Shown: piece after piece, positions 55,629 through 64,000 of the stretch | How the letters are laid out: each line of letters begins with the position of its first letter | Numbering within the stretch: position 1 is the stretch's first letter | Assembly: GCA_947447465.1 (NCBI GenBank) | Contig: CANFKE010000002.1 | Coordinates: forward strand, 141,751 to 205,750 | Source: Chitinophagaceae bacterium | GTDB lineage: Bacteria > Bacteroidota > Bacteroidia > Chitinophagales > Chitinophagaceae | Direction: 5' to 3' | DNA: 64,000 nucleotides | Translations under genes and position numbers: made by a program | The notes under the pieces: model-generated | Told to the model about the DNA's origin: nothing | What the model saw: only the letters and a program-made list of their open reading frames with translations | The model's database searches: none

Positions 55629-56198
55629 TCAACAACCGGTAAAATCTTCTATCACCTGTATCAATTCTTTAGTGGCCTTATCCAGATCATCGTTGATGAT
55701 GATCCGTTCGAATTGGGCCGCGAATTTCAACTCATGTTCTGCCTTATCAATTCTTTCTTCAAGGGTCTGAGGTGTTTCTGTGCCTCTTGCTATCAACCTC
55801 TTTCTTAGTTCATCGATGGAAGGAGCTTCGATAAAAATAGTCCGGGATATGCCGGGAAACTTATTCTTAATTGCTAATGCGCCCTGTACATCAATATCTA
55901 CTAATGGAGATTGGCCATTGTCCCATATACGTTGTAACTCACTTTTCAGAGTGCCGTAATATTTACCTGTATAGACCATTTCCCATTCAATGAACGCATC
56001 TTCAAGTATGAGCTGTTTGAATTCGGCTTCGGTGTAATAATAGTAATCTTTACCATGCACCTCGCCGGGACGGGGCTGGCGTGTACATGCTGATATAGAG
56101 AATGCCAATTGCGGACAATTTGCCAGCAAACGTTTTACCAATGTTGTTTTACCCGAGCCTGATGGAGCTGTAATTACTATGATCTTACCTGTAGCCAA
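55629..56198 (-). CDS. gmk: Guanylate kinase
   Basis: 189 residues. The P-loop APSGSGKTTL starts near 11; the GMP-binding SACTRQPRPGEVHGKDYYY near 36; the lid RLIARGTETPQTLEERI near 133. It phosphorylates GMP to GDP. The likely start is a TTG (reads ATGKIIVITAPSG); no in-frame ATG lies upstream. The inverted repeat region follows on its 5' side. Confidence 0.95.
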   Translation of the reverse strand: MATGKIIVITAPSGSGKTTLVKRLLANCPQLAFSISACTRQPRPGEVHGKDYYYYTEAEFKQLILEDAFIEWEMVYTGKYYGTLKSELQRIWDNGQSPLVDIDVQGALAIKNKFPGISRTIFIEAPSIDELRKRLIARGTETPQTLEERIDKAEHELKFAAQFERIIINDDLDKATKELIQVIEDFTGC

Positions 56199-56273
56199 TG
56201 TGAAGTGGTGATTTCGTGCGAATTAAGCAAAAAAAAATGACTTTTTTGTAAACCCGGTCATAAAGGTTGTTGC

Positions 56274-56740
56274 TGAGTGCGCAACAGCGACAAAAAGACA
56301 CCAAACGAATACGTCCCGTGAGGATGTCATTGTTCTTCTTTCAAGCGCATCATGATGACAGGCTTACCATGACATTCGGGTGTGGATCTATAAAAGTGGC
56401 AGTTTTTCGTAAAAGTGGCAGTTTTGTGAGTTGTATTTCGGCTGAAATGCTTTGTGGTATTGATATTCGAGGTGTTTTAACAAATTGCTACATTCTGCCA
56501 CTTTCTGCCACTTTTTGCCACATTCTTCCACTTTTTTTAAAAAAGTGGCAAAAAATTATTCACTTCTTAAAGATGATCTGCCTGATGTGAATGTAATGGT
56601 TCGTCCTTCGAGTGCCTCAGGATGACAGGCTCACCATCACATTCGGGATAGTCGCTGAATCGGGTGCAAATTAATATAGGGATTCAGGTTCTGCAAATAA
56701 ACATATCCACATTTTTATGAATTGCGCATCGTAAATCATG
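56274..56740. repeat. Inverted diverged copy of the 38-kb repeat element
   Basis: On the reverse strand this matches 37979-38400: the GTGGCA clusters, the CCTGAGG...TCGAAGG stretch, the TTAATTTGCACCCGATT segment and the GGACGTATTCG end. It is about 460 bp in the opposite orientation to the 38-kb copies. No gene is present between 56199 and 56949. Confidence 0.75.
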
Positions 56741-56903
56741 GATCATCAATGAGTAAGAGAGGGCTATTTGAAGTATAGAATATTTTTTATTTTCAGGTAA
56801 TTTATCGGATGGCACTTTGGGTTTCAAAAACACATCAATTACTATACGAAGTATAGAATACCCAGCCGAACTGAGATAGCTGCTGTATTACCTTATAACA
56901 AAA

Positions 56904-56928
56904 GATCCACGGCATGAGGCCGTGGATC
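56904..56928 (-). terminator. Rho-independent terminator after the PadR/membrane pair
   Basis: Ten-base arms GATCCACGGC / GCCGTGGATC with a 5-base loop, followed on the minus strand by TTTTGTT. It lies 22 bp past the stop at 56950. Confidence 0.82.
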
Positions 56929-56949
56929 GAGATTGAAAACAAAATGTGA

Positions 56950-57570
56950 TCATGACATTTTAGCAATAGACTGCTTGTATAATTGATAAAAGAACAGGGG
57001 CAAGAAGACGAAGTTGAGTACCATCATACCCAGCATGGTCTGAATGTTGGCTGATGGGAAAGACAATATTTTGAACATGCTCCCCGAGGATATCAGAACA
57101 CCGGCAACAAAGCCTGCCAATACCCTTACCTTGTAACCAGCTTCATAGTTTTTCATATACTTGACAGCGTTGGTCAGCATGGCAGTAAGGGTGATGATAA
57201 GAGCTCCAAAGCCTGAAAACAGCGTAACACTTGCGCCCGGCCAATGAAAGATCTTGAACATTAAACCCATTGAAATAAGGAATGCGGCAGCGAAGCCGAC
57301 CCCATAGATGATCCTTTTCATGTTAGTTTGTTTTTTAAAGGTTAAGAGAAAAAATAGTTCCTCCTGTATCTCTTGGCTGCCATTTGGCGTAATGGCCATA
57401 AACGCCTGTTGATATGCTGCTTCGAAATCTATGCTTTGTGCATCCATCGCTTCTTCTATGAAACAACAATAATGGTCAAGTAATCCCTGCTGCAGGCCGG
57501 GATCAATGTTATTATCCAGGTTTATACGTTCCAAGATAATATCTACTTGTTCATCAGTTAGTAGTTGCAT
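56950..57570 (-). CDS. Membrane protein with GldL-like transmembrane pairs
   Basis: 206 residues. A soluble N-terminal helical part of about 85 residues is followed by four membrane segments in two similar hairpins (MKRIIYGVGFAAAFLISMGLMFKIFHWPGAS... and GFVAGVLISSGSMFKILSFPSA). The FKIFHWPGA wording resembles the N-terminal half of GldL, the gliding/T9SS motor protein, but the GldL C-terminal part is absent. It overlaps the PadR gene by 17 bp, as PadR and target membrane genes often do. Confidence 0.68.
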   Translation of the reverse strand: MQLLTDEQVDIILERINLDNNIDPGLQQGLLDHYCCFIEEAMDAQSIDFEAAYQQAFMAITPNGSQEIQEELFFLLTFKKQTNMKRIIYGVGFAAAFLISMGLMFKIFHWPGASVTLFSGFGALIITLTAMLTNAVKYMKNYEAGYKVRVLAGFVAGVLISSGSMFKILSFPSANIQTMLGMMVLNFVFLPLFFYQLYKQSIAKMS

Positions 57571-57907
57571 AATTAGTAAGCGGTTGGGAGGTGACTAAAC
57601 TATGTATAGTGTTGAGGAATGTCAATAATTCATCAACAGATCTTTGCGCTGCGTTCTTGCCGGGTTGAGTCAAGCTATAATATTTACGAACCCTCTTACC
57701 GATAAATACTTCTTCGACAGTGACAAGACCATCAGCTTCTAACTTATGAAGAGCAGGGTAGAGCGACCCCTCTTTTACCAGTATCGTTCCATCGCTCCTA
57801 TCTTTTACCATTTGGGTGATCTCATAACCATACATCCTATCTTTCTGTTCCAGTAGTCTGAGTATTATGGTACCCAATGTCCCTTTTAATAATTCGCTTT
57901 GATTCAT
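57554..57907 (-). CDS. PadR-family transcriptional regulator
   Basis: 117 residues from the ATG at 57907 (MNQSELLKGTLGTIILRLLEQKDRMYGYEI); ATGs upstream at 57922 and 57940 would add residues not expected for the family. The winged helix shows GSLYPALHKLEADGLVTVEEVFIGKRVRKYYSLTQPG. It is a small-ligand-responsive repressor, likely of its own two-gene operon. The membrane partner overlaps its 3' end. Confidence 0.88.
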   Translation of the reverse strand: MNQSELLKGTLGTIILRLLEQKDRMYGYEITQMVKDRSDGTILVKEGSLYPALHKLEADGLVTVEEVFIGKRVRKYYSLTQPGKNAAQRSVDELLTFLNTIHSLVTSQPLTNYATTN

Positions 57908-57969
57908 AGCCTTTTGTTGCATTGTATTGTAATGCATCATAAAGCTATGTATAAAATTTGAAACAAAAA

Positions 57970-57999
57970 AATAGTGCAGAAAATATTTTCTGCACTATT
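57970..57999 (-). terminator. Rho-independent terminator after the T9SS gene at 58021
   Basis: A perfect 14-bp repeat (AATAGTGCAGAAAA / TTTTCTGCACTATT) with a TA loop and a T-run on the minus strand, 22 bp past the stop. Confidence 0.87.
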
Positions 58000-58020
58000 G
58001 AATAATCAATTATTAAAGAA

Positions 58021-59079
58021 TTAGTTGACCAGCATCTTTTGAATAATGATCTTATCTGCAGTGTGCAGGGTAACAAAATAGATGCCTTTTACTAAACCTG
58101 TAGCTACAGCATATTCTTTATTGGCTACTACATCCAATTTCTTAACCTGCTGACCTAAGATGTTAGTAATAACTAACAGCGCCGATGTATTGTCGTTAGC
58201 GGTATAATTAATGCTGAATTCACCATTGTTAGGGTTAGGGAAAATGTTCAATCCAACAGGTGAAATATTGTTATTGCTTATTCCTGCTGCAGAATCGCAA
58301 TTAACTATTGAAACAGCCATAGAATCGAAGTAAGATCCACAAGCATTGGTAACCGCATAATAGATCGTTACTGTACCAGCCTGATAAGCCTGGAAAGTGC
58401 CGTTAGGGAAAGCGATGTCTGCAATTGTAGCGTCAGAAACAGTCCATGTGCCGCCACGAGCAGTATCTCTGATACGGAACAGCGAATCTCTGCAAACAAT
58501 GCCAGGGCCCATCAATGGTCCGGCTGCAATGTTCACTCTGATGCGTAATCTTACGCTATCGGGGCAGCTACCTGTAGTGATGGTATATACTACACGGGTC
58601 ATACCTACCGCAACACCTGTAACGACACCTGTAACTGAATCTACAGTGAAGATCGCAGGGTTCTGAGAATGCCAAACACCTCCACTTACACTATCAAAAA
58701 GGGCGAGTGTGCTACCGAGGCAAACACTATCGCCACCTGTGATGATACTTGGGTGAATTGATGTATTGACCGTAAAGATGTGCATATTTGAACTGTCCAA
58801 TACTGTATCGCCGGCAGCGTTGGTGAGATAACAGAAAACAGTGTCACCATTTGCCAATGCATTGTTGGCATAAAAAGGACCCACACCACCTACTACAGTG
58901 CTGTTGTGTATCCACTTGAAGCGGAGTGTAGTATCTAAAGTAGTAGCATGAAACACTACATTGGTACCTGCACAAATGGTATCGCCATGATTAGCAGTGA
59001 CCGTAACCGTTTGACTTTTTGAAGAAAGTGCGCTAAACAAAAGCGACACAATAAGGCTTAACTTAACTAAGTATTTCAT
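58021..59079 (-). CDS. Secreted Ig-like repeat protein with T9SS type A sorting domain
   Basis: 352 residues. The signal peptide ends near ALSSKSQ. Three Ig/PKD-like segments follow with spaced Cys (GDTICAGTN, GDSVCLGST, GPGIVCRDS), the pattern seen in surface proteins of this phylum. The C-terminal domain begins LNIFPNPNNGEFSINY and ends LHTADKIIIQKMLVN. A TACTTTTG box is at 59104-59097. It is probably a surface or released protein of unknown binding role. Confidence 0.88.
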   Translation of the reverse strand: MKYLVKLSLIVSLLFSALSSKSQTVTVTANHGDTICAGTNVVFHATTLDTTLRFKWIHNSTVVGGVGPFYANNALANGDTVFCYLTNAAGDTVLDSSNMHIFTVNTSIHPSIITGGDSVCLGSTLALFDSVSGGVWHSQNPAIFTVDSVTGVVTGVAVGMTRVVYTITTGSCPDSVRLRIRVNIAAGPLMGPGIVCRDSLFRIRDTARGGTWTVSDATIADIAFPNGTFQAYQAGTVTIYYAVTNACGSYFDSMAVSIVNCDSAAGISNNNISPVGLNIFPNPNNGEFSINYTANDNTSALLVITNILGQQVKKLDVVANKEYAVATGLVKGIYFVTLHTADKIIIQKMLVN

Positions 59080-59096
59080 TTCTGCGATTTTTTTGG

Positions 59097-59104
59097 CAAA
59101 AGTA
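59097..59104 (-). promoter_or_regulatory. -7 box (TACTTTTG) upstream of the T9SS gene at 58021
   Basis: A TAnnTTTG match on the minus strand, 18 bp before the ATG at 59079. Confidence 0.55.
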
Positions 59105-59158
59105 CTTAGTAATTTGAATGTTACGATTACATTAAATCTAAATGTGGAGAAATATCTG

Positions 59159-59695
59159 TTAAAAGGGAGTAATAAAATCCTGTAAACGTGAGAAAGAGAG
59201 ATCGCGATCAGAAATAACCGGATGCTCTACACCCCAATCTAACCCTATACTGTCGTATCTGATGCCGGTGTCGCATGTCCGTTCGTATTCCGATGTTACG
59301 AGATAATAGGTAATGGCATCATCGGTCAATGATCTGAATCCGTGAGCGAAACCTTGGGGGATATAGAAAGCTTTATGATTGGCCTGAGAAAGTTCCTGTG
59401 CAAAATACTGTCCATAAGTGGCAGAATTTTTGCGCAGATCCACAATAACATCGAGTATGGCACCCTGCGGACAAAACACGATCTTGGCATGTTGATAAGG
59501 AGGCGTTTGGAAATGCATACCTCTGATCACATCTTTTTTAGATATGGAGAAGTAGCTTTCTTTCAGCTCAAAATCAATTCCTGCAGCCTTTAATGTGGTG
59601 TCGTGGAATGTCTTTACAAAAAGCCCCCGATGATCTGATGGTGCAGGCAATGTAATTATCTGTGCGTCCTTTAAGGGCGTTGATTCAAATATCAT
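59159..59695 (-). CDS. rfbC: dTDP-4-dehydrorhamnose 3,5-epimerase-like protein
   Basis: 178 residues, the usual RmlC length. The cupin core shows RGMHFQTPPYQHAKIVFCPQGAILDVIVDLR with the His/Arg pair and FYIPQGFAHGF with the catalytic-type His region; a Tyr-rich TYYLVTSEYE segment follows. Because it lies 92 bp after a CDP-glucose dehydratase, its real substrate may be a CDP-4-keto-6-deoxyhexose, not dTDP-sugar. Symbol given by homology; the nucleotide is inferred from context only. Confidence 0.85.
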   Translation of the reverse strand: MIFESTPLKDAQIITLPAPSDHRGLFVKTFHDTTLKAAGIDFELKESYFSISKKDVIRGMHFQTPPYQHAKIVFCPQGAILDVIVDLRKNSATYGQYFAQELSQANHKAFYIPQGFAHGFRSLTDDAITYYLVTSEYERTCDTGIRYDSIGLDWGVEHPVISDRDLSFSRLQDFITPF

Positions 59696-59787
59696 TTATT
59701 GAGCTGTTTTACGGCATTTTACATAATAGCCGGAAATGCTGCGCGTGAGCGACCCGGGTATAATGTGAAGTAATGAACGAACATGGA

Positions 59788-60876
59788 TCACTCTCCGAAG
59801 TACTTTTTGATCTGCGCCATGCACTTCTCATGAGCTGTTGCAGACTTATCGGCATACCACTGTGCTGTCCATTGTATGGCTGTACGAGCGTCAAGAACGG
59901 GCACCAGACCAATATCGTGAGCCACTTTAGCACTATCTAATAAGAGCAGTTTAGCCTCATGAGGCGCACCTTCTTCGGCTGTTGACCTGTAACTGCCATG
60001 ACCATAACATTCGATGAAGATCTTTGTCAGGTCTTCAACAGTGAGCATATCGTCGGGGTTAGGCCCCATATTGTAAGCGGTGCTTAATAGAGTAGGGGAT
60101 TCGCTCATTTTAGCAGCCAACAGCAAGTAGCCACCCAATGGCTCTAATACGTGTTGCCAAGGTCTGATAGAATTAGGGTTGCGCAATCCTACGGTTTCGC
60201 CAAAGGATATTGAACGGACAATATCGGGAATGATACGATCATCAGAAAAATCTCCTCCACCTATCACATTACCTGCTCTTGCAGCCGCGATAGATTTTTT
60301 GTGGTTGATATAATCAGCAGGATTGAAAAATGAACGACGGTAAGAGTCGATAATGATCTCTGCCGCAGCCTTGCTTGCTGAGTAAGGATCATAACCACCT
60401 AACTTATCATCTTCTTTAAAAGGAAGTCCGCGTTCCGGATTATCATATACCTTATCGGTAGTGATCATAACAGCAACACATGGCGTTGACAGACTACGGA
60501 TGGCATCTAATACATGGGCAGTACCCTGTGCATTGACCCAAAAAGTATAAGCAGGCTGACTGTAGCCGCGCCTTACCAATGGCTGTGCCGCAAAATGGAA
60601 AATAAAATGAGGTTCAAATCTGACGATCTCGGTCTTTAATCGATTATCGTCGCATATATCTGCAATTACAGAGGAGTAGCATAACTTATCTCCTTCTATC
60701 AAATTATAGAGGTCGCCTGTTTTTTCGGGAGCCAGAGCATAACCTTTTACCTGAGCGCCCAGTGAATGCAGTATCTGCAACATCCAGGAGCCCTTGAAGC
60801 CTGTATGGCCGGTAAGGAATACACGTTTGCCTTGAAAAACGGAGCGTAAATATTCGGTGGTTACCACTTTTTCCAT
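59788..60876 (-). CDS. rfbG: CDP-glucose 4,6-dehydratase
   Basis: 362 residues, an SDR/NAD-dependent epimerase-dehydratase. Rossmann GHTGFKGSW near 23; FHFAAQPLVRRGYSQP near 85; the active TTDK and YDPYSASKAAAEIII (YxxxK) near 155. It converts CDP-glucose to CDP-4-keto-6-deoxyglucose, the branch point for dideoxysugars. It overlaps rfbF by 16 bp. Confidence 0.93.
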   Translation of the reverse strand: MEKVVTTEYLRSVFQGKRVFLTGHTGFKGSWMLQILHSLGAQVKGYALAPEKTGDLYNLIEGDKLCYSSVIADICDDNRLKTEIVRFEPHFIFHFAAQPLVRRGYSQPAYTFWVNAQGTAHVLDAIRSLSTPCVAVMITTDKVYDNPERGLPFKEDDKLGGYDPYSASKAAAEIIIDSYRRSFFNPADYINHKKSIAAARAGNVIGGGDFSDDRIIPDIVRSISFGETVGLRNPNSIRPWQHVLEPLGGYLLLAAKMSESPTLLSTAYNMGPNPDDMLTVEDLTKIFIECYGHGSYRSTAEEGAPHEAKLLLLDSAKVAHDIGLVPVLDARTAIQWTAQWYADKSATAHEKCMAQIKKYFGE

Positions 60877-61634
60877 ATCGGATCTGTTTGCCAGAGGTTC
60901 TCTAATTCTTCTTTATCACGCAATGTATCCATGCACTTCCAGAAATCGTGGTGACGATAAGCACCTATTTGTTTATCTGCCGCCAGATCGTCCATTGGCT
61001 GACGCTCCCACATGATATCGTCTGCATCATCGTGCAGGTATTTGGCAATTTCTGGTTCTACCACAAAGAAACCACCATTGATCCAGGTGCCTGAATCAGC
61101 GGGTTTTTCTTCAAAGCTATCTATGGTACCATCGTCTTGCATCTTGATGACGCCAAAACGGCTGGTAGCCTGAATAGCTGTCATAGTGCATACTTTACCG
61201 CTCTCTTTGTGAAATTTAAGCAGTGCGTCGAGATCTACATTACATACACCGTCACCATAGGTGAGCATGAATGTTTCGTTGCCTACATAAGGAAGTACCC
61301 TTTTCAAACGGCCAGCGGTCATAGTATCGAGACCGGTATCGATCAATGATATTTTGAAAGGCTCGGCAGAATTGCGATGTACCTCTATAGCATTATTGGC
61401 CAGATCGACCGTGATATCTGCATTATGGAGGAAATAATTGGCAAAGTATTCCTTTATCATCCAAGCTTTATAACCCAGACAGACCACAAACTCTGTGTGA
61501 CCATAAGCAGCATAAATCTTCATTATATGCCATAAAATGGGCTTACCGCCTATTTCGATCATAGGCTTAGGACGTAGAGAGGATTCTTCGGATATACGGG
61601 TACCCCTGCCTCCTGCAAATATGACTACCTTCAT
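60861..61634 (-). CDS. rfbF: Glucose-1-phosphate cytidylyltransferase
   Basis: 257 residues from the ATG at 61634 (MKVVIFAGGRGTRISEESSLRPKPMIEIGG), the family's usual length; six residues more are open upstream. It has the nucleotidyltransferase fold with catalytic GGRGTR and the metal-binding TYGDGVCNVDL near 128. It makes CDP-glucose from glucose-1-phosphate and CTP, feeding the dehydratase encoded next. A TATATTTG box at 61647-61640 lies immediately upstream, which implies a very short leader. Confidence 0.94.
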   Translation of the reverse strand: MKVVIFAGGRGTRISEESSLRPKPMIEIGGKPILWHIMKIYAAYGHTEFVVCLGYKAWMIKEYFANYFLHNADITVDLANNAIEVHRNSAEPFKISLIDTGLDTMTAGRLKRVLPYVGNETFMLTYGDGVCNVDLDALLKFHKESGKVCTMTAIQATSRFGVIKMQDDGTIDSFEEKPADSGTWINGGFFVVEPEIAKYLHDDADDIMWERQPMDDLAADKQIGAYRHHDFWKCMDTLRDKEELENLWQTDPIWKKW

Positions 61635-61639
61635 AACGA

Positions 61640-61647
61640 CAAATATA
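61640..61647 (-). promoter_or_regulatory. -7 box (TATATTTG) of the rfbFGC cluster
   Basis: A TAnnTTTG match on the minus strand, 5 bp before the ATG at 61634, so the transcript would be nearly leaderless. Confidence 0.45.
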
Positions 61648-61755
61648 TACAATACATTGATGCCCTAAATACTTAACAGGTTAATAAATGTAAAAAGGTG
61701 GGGGAAATGAGAACGGAGCACCTTCGCTCAAGAAGCTATAGCTGGTGAAAGGGGG

Positions 61756-61806
61756 AAAGAGAACGGGGTGTTTCGCTCTCGCTTTGCGCACCCGCTCTCT
61801 TTTTTA
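61756..61806. terminator. Imperfect terminator-like hairpin
   Basis: AAAGAGAACGGGGTG can pair imperfectly with CACCCGCTCTCTTT, followed on the plus strand by TTTTTT. It lies in a 400-bp gap between rfbF and the truncated T9SS gene. No plus-strand gene precedes it, so its client is unclear. The rest of 61653-62033 shows nothing else. Confidence 0.4.
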
Positions 61807-62033
61807 TGGTCTTGCCTAACGAATTGTGGAACGGGTTAATAATGTTTTCATGCAGATATTCGCTTTGAAATTAGTTTAGAGTAATAAATCCCTTGCATTA
61901 TATCGCACCTTCGAAACAACATTGGGGTATAAATTTTAGATGGCAACAATAATATTCAAACAAAAATGCAAGAGCTAAATTTATCCTTTTTGTATCGAAT
62001 AGATTGAGGTAGTTCAACTGCAGAGTCAATAAG

Positions 62034-63422
62034 TTATTGATACAGGATCTTTCCGCTTATCATAGACTTGTCATCAAAAATGACTTTATAAATATAAAGG
62101 CCCTTAGCGCAGAAAGAGATATCAACAGCGATATGGTCATCAACGGAAACGATTTTTTTGCCCAAGAGGTCAAATACCTCTATGGCATAATGAAGGTTTG
62201 AATTTATTTTAGGCATAAATACCCCATTTGAACTTGGATTGGGTATAAATGAGCAGCTTTTTTTCTCATTCTCCTGACCTGAAACATTTTCAGAAATTAT
62301 CCAGATATCGTCGTTAATACTGTTTTTCCAAACAGGCATGCAATTCGCCCCGTCCCATTTTATGATTTTAATAGCATCACGCCTGATCAAATAGTTTGAC
62401 ATATATGTATCACTGGTAGAAATACCTACTGTATAATAATTGGATCCGTATGCTGTTCCTGCAATCAGCCTTGCAGAATCTGTGTTATAACAATGAAAAT
62501 TTCCAGATGGATTGAACTTGGCAAAATAGGATCTAGATGGATTGGTCACCAACGTTGACAGACCGCTGCCATTAAAATAGTAGATACTATCGCTAATGTC
62601 ACCAACAATGAAGGTATTATCATTGTTATCTGCAGATACTGAATATAATCGGTTGTCCAGCGATGTTGTCGATAATAGTTGGTTATACTGGTACCAGTTT
62701 GCATTACCGTTGTTAATATCGGTATTGCCAAGGTATGGAGTGACAACGTTTGAATTGGTTACTACAATGCCAGATGGTCCTACATGAACAGTATCTCTGA
62801 AACTACCGCCAACATATAACTTTTGTGCCTTTGAAATGCAGGCATCAGACAGATAGGAGTGGGTAGCTCCGCCGGGGCCGCCGAACCAACTATCCAGATA
62901 GCCCTTGAGAAATACAGGGTTGCCATTACTGTCTAGTTTAGCAAGGAATGGATAGAAACCTGCGCAGCTAAAAATGTCGCTGCCAAAAGCAATTGTATTA
63001 TCTGTCATTCCGCCAACAAAAGAATTACCAAGTGTGTCTGTTGTAATGAAATAGCATTCCTGTAGGCTGATCGTATAACCAGCAATAGATGAAGCGATCT
63101 CTTTTATCCACATAGTTGTTCCATCTGGCCGCATTTTTACTACAAAAGTCTTAAATGATGTGCTGTCGCAAGAATGGATTGAGACTGTGTCAGAAGTTAC
63201 TGTGTCGCTGAAAGTGCTTGCGTAGTAGATGTTATTTCTGCCATCTACAGATATATCTGTTTCTGTAAAGTATGGGCTGCCTATATGTTTTGCCAGAATA
63301 ACATTTCCGCCGGTGTCAAGTTTCAATATGTTAGGCCGGTAGTAAGATGTACCTCTGTATATAGTATTGTCTCCGCTTGCCATGGAAATAATGACATTGT
63401 TTTCATTGTCTAGTAGGACACC
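62034..63422 (-). pseudogene. T9SS secreted protein gene lacking its 5' end
   Basis: At least 462 codons. The frame stays open past the internal ATG at 63383: upstream codons read NGVLLDNENNVIIS, clearly coding, and then meet the polymerase gene near 63425. No signal peptide is present. The body has SBBP-like beta-propeller wording (ILKLDTGGNVILAKHIG, SFVGGMTDNTIAFG, FLAKLDSNGNPVFLKGY). The C-terminus is a T9SS domain (FIPNPSSNGVFMPKINSN ... KGLYIYKVIFDDKSMISG). The 5' end is lost at the same place as that of dnaE. Confidence 0.7.
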
Positions 63423-63427
63423 ATTTT

Positions 63428-64000
63428 GGAGGATTTGATATTGCAGATGCAGATGTACTGAGGCGCATGATGTCTGGTAAGGGCCGTGATAAAAGACACC
63501 TTCTGGAAATCGAAGATAAGTATTACGCCAACTGTAGGGAATTCGGCTACCCTGATGCTATAGCTAAAGAAGTATGGAGACAAATTGAAAGTTTTGCCGG
63601 ATACAGTTTCAGTAAAGCGCATTCGGCATCATTTGCCGTTGAGAGCTTTCAGAGCCTATACCTAAAAACATATTACCCCATCGAATTCATGACCGCTGTA
63701 ATCAACAACTTCGGTGGCTTTTACTCAACCAAAGTGTATGTCAATGAAGCTAAGAAGGCTGGAGCAACAATACATCTGCCATGTGTGAACAATAGCAATC
63801 ACTATACTGTGTTGAAGGGCACAGACCTTTATTTAGGCTTCGTTCATATAAAAGACGGAGAAGCCTCTTTGATGGAAAGAGTAGTAGCAGAACGCCTAGC
63901 AAATGGCCTGTACGTTAATATGGAAGATTTTGTAAGCAGAACAAGTGTGCTACTTGAGCAACTGGTGGTACTTATACGCATCGGGGCATTTAGGTTCACC
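63428..64000 (+). pseudogene. dnaE: DNA polymerase III alpha (DnaE-type) fragment, 5' end missing, 3' end outside window
   Basis: 191 codons, open to the window edge. It begins abruptly at GGFDIADADVLRRMMSGKGR and continues with REFGYPDAIAKEVWRQIESF, GYSFSKAHSASFAVES and LYLKTYYPIEFMTAVINNFGG, the conserved region after the catalytic palm. The upstream frame has a stop at 63392-63394 and no DnaE-like sequence. The wording is close to the second, error-prone type DnaE of Bacteroidota. There is no start codon or promoter; the first ATG is internal (63467). Either the gene is broken or the join is artificial. Confidence 0.8.

Noticed and set aside
56845..56870. loxP-like site (CTATACGAAGTATAG)
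   Set aside because: Only a 6-bp inverted repeat around GAA with no recombinase gene and no second matching site; most likely chance in AT-rich DNA.
63410..63622. 70-codon minus-strand frame over the start of the dnaE fragment
   Set aside because: It is antisense to a well-conserved polymerase segment and has no coding features of its own.

Overview
The window looks like a chromosome segment of a Bacteroidota member, most like the Chitinophagia/Chitinophagaceae. The supporting signs are: several secreted proteins with C-terminal sorting domains of the type IX secretion system (T9SS); promoters of the Bacteroidota form TAnnTTTG just upstream of many starts; weak Shine-Dalgarno sites; a LytTR two-component pair; futalosine-pathway menaquinone synthesis (mqnE); and moderately low GC. 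I assign no species.

Layout. 1-7973 (-) is most of one giant secreted gene with a signal peptide. It is built from TIG/IPT domains alternating with seven-repeat FG-GAP/VCBS blocks, and a 4.26-kb three-module block occurs twice in tandem. 8331-11112 (-) is a TPR histidine kinase and its LytTR response regulator. 11134-11908 is a long non-coding stretch with a sigma54-like promoter, a tRNA-like 3' end and a terminator. 11909-16276 (+) is a tripartite exporter operon (ABC protein with a degraded ATPase domain, HlyD-like adaptor, TolC-like channel) facing a tetR gene. 17394-22603 (-) is a tight six-gene run: icd, purK, purE, two uncharacterised genes and the tRNA-modification gene tsaC/sua5.

22829-27869 (+) holds rarA, a metallo-beta-lactamase-fold hydrolase, lptB and a GH3-family gene. 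27862-33653 (-) holds an arginyltransferase-like gene, an NHL-repeat T9SS protein, a secreted esterase-like T9SS protein and an amino acid permease. 33854-37594 has a secreted repeat protein, lipB and small membrane or hypothetical genes. 37600-38840 is non-coding and repeat-rich: six small palindromes, then a 280-bp tandem repeat that recurs inverted at about 56.3-56.7 kb. Between these repeats lie mqnE, a bifunctional-nuclease-like gene, topoisomerase IV subunit A, a sirtuin, ftsY, a large M1 peptidase, two NHL-repeat T9SS proteins, a glycosyltransferase-like membrane pair and gmk.

56950-61634 (-) has a PadR/membrane-protein pair, a T9SS protein and a CDP-sugar cluster (rfbF, rfbG, rfbC-like). 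At the right end, a T9SS gene (-) and a dnaE-type polymerase gene (+) both lose their 5' parts at the same point near 63.425 kb, so this is a rearrangement breakpoint or an assembly join.

Most of the window is core housekeeping plus cell-surface secretion. The least ordinary parts are the giant duplicated propeller protein, the candidate RNA and shared palindromes around 11.5-11.9 kb, the degenerate exporter ATPase, the repeat cluster at 37.7-38.8 kb and the 63.4-kb junction. All promoter, operator and RNA calls rest on motif reading alone.
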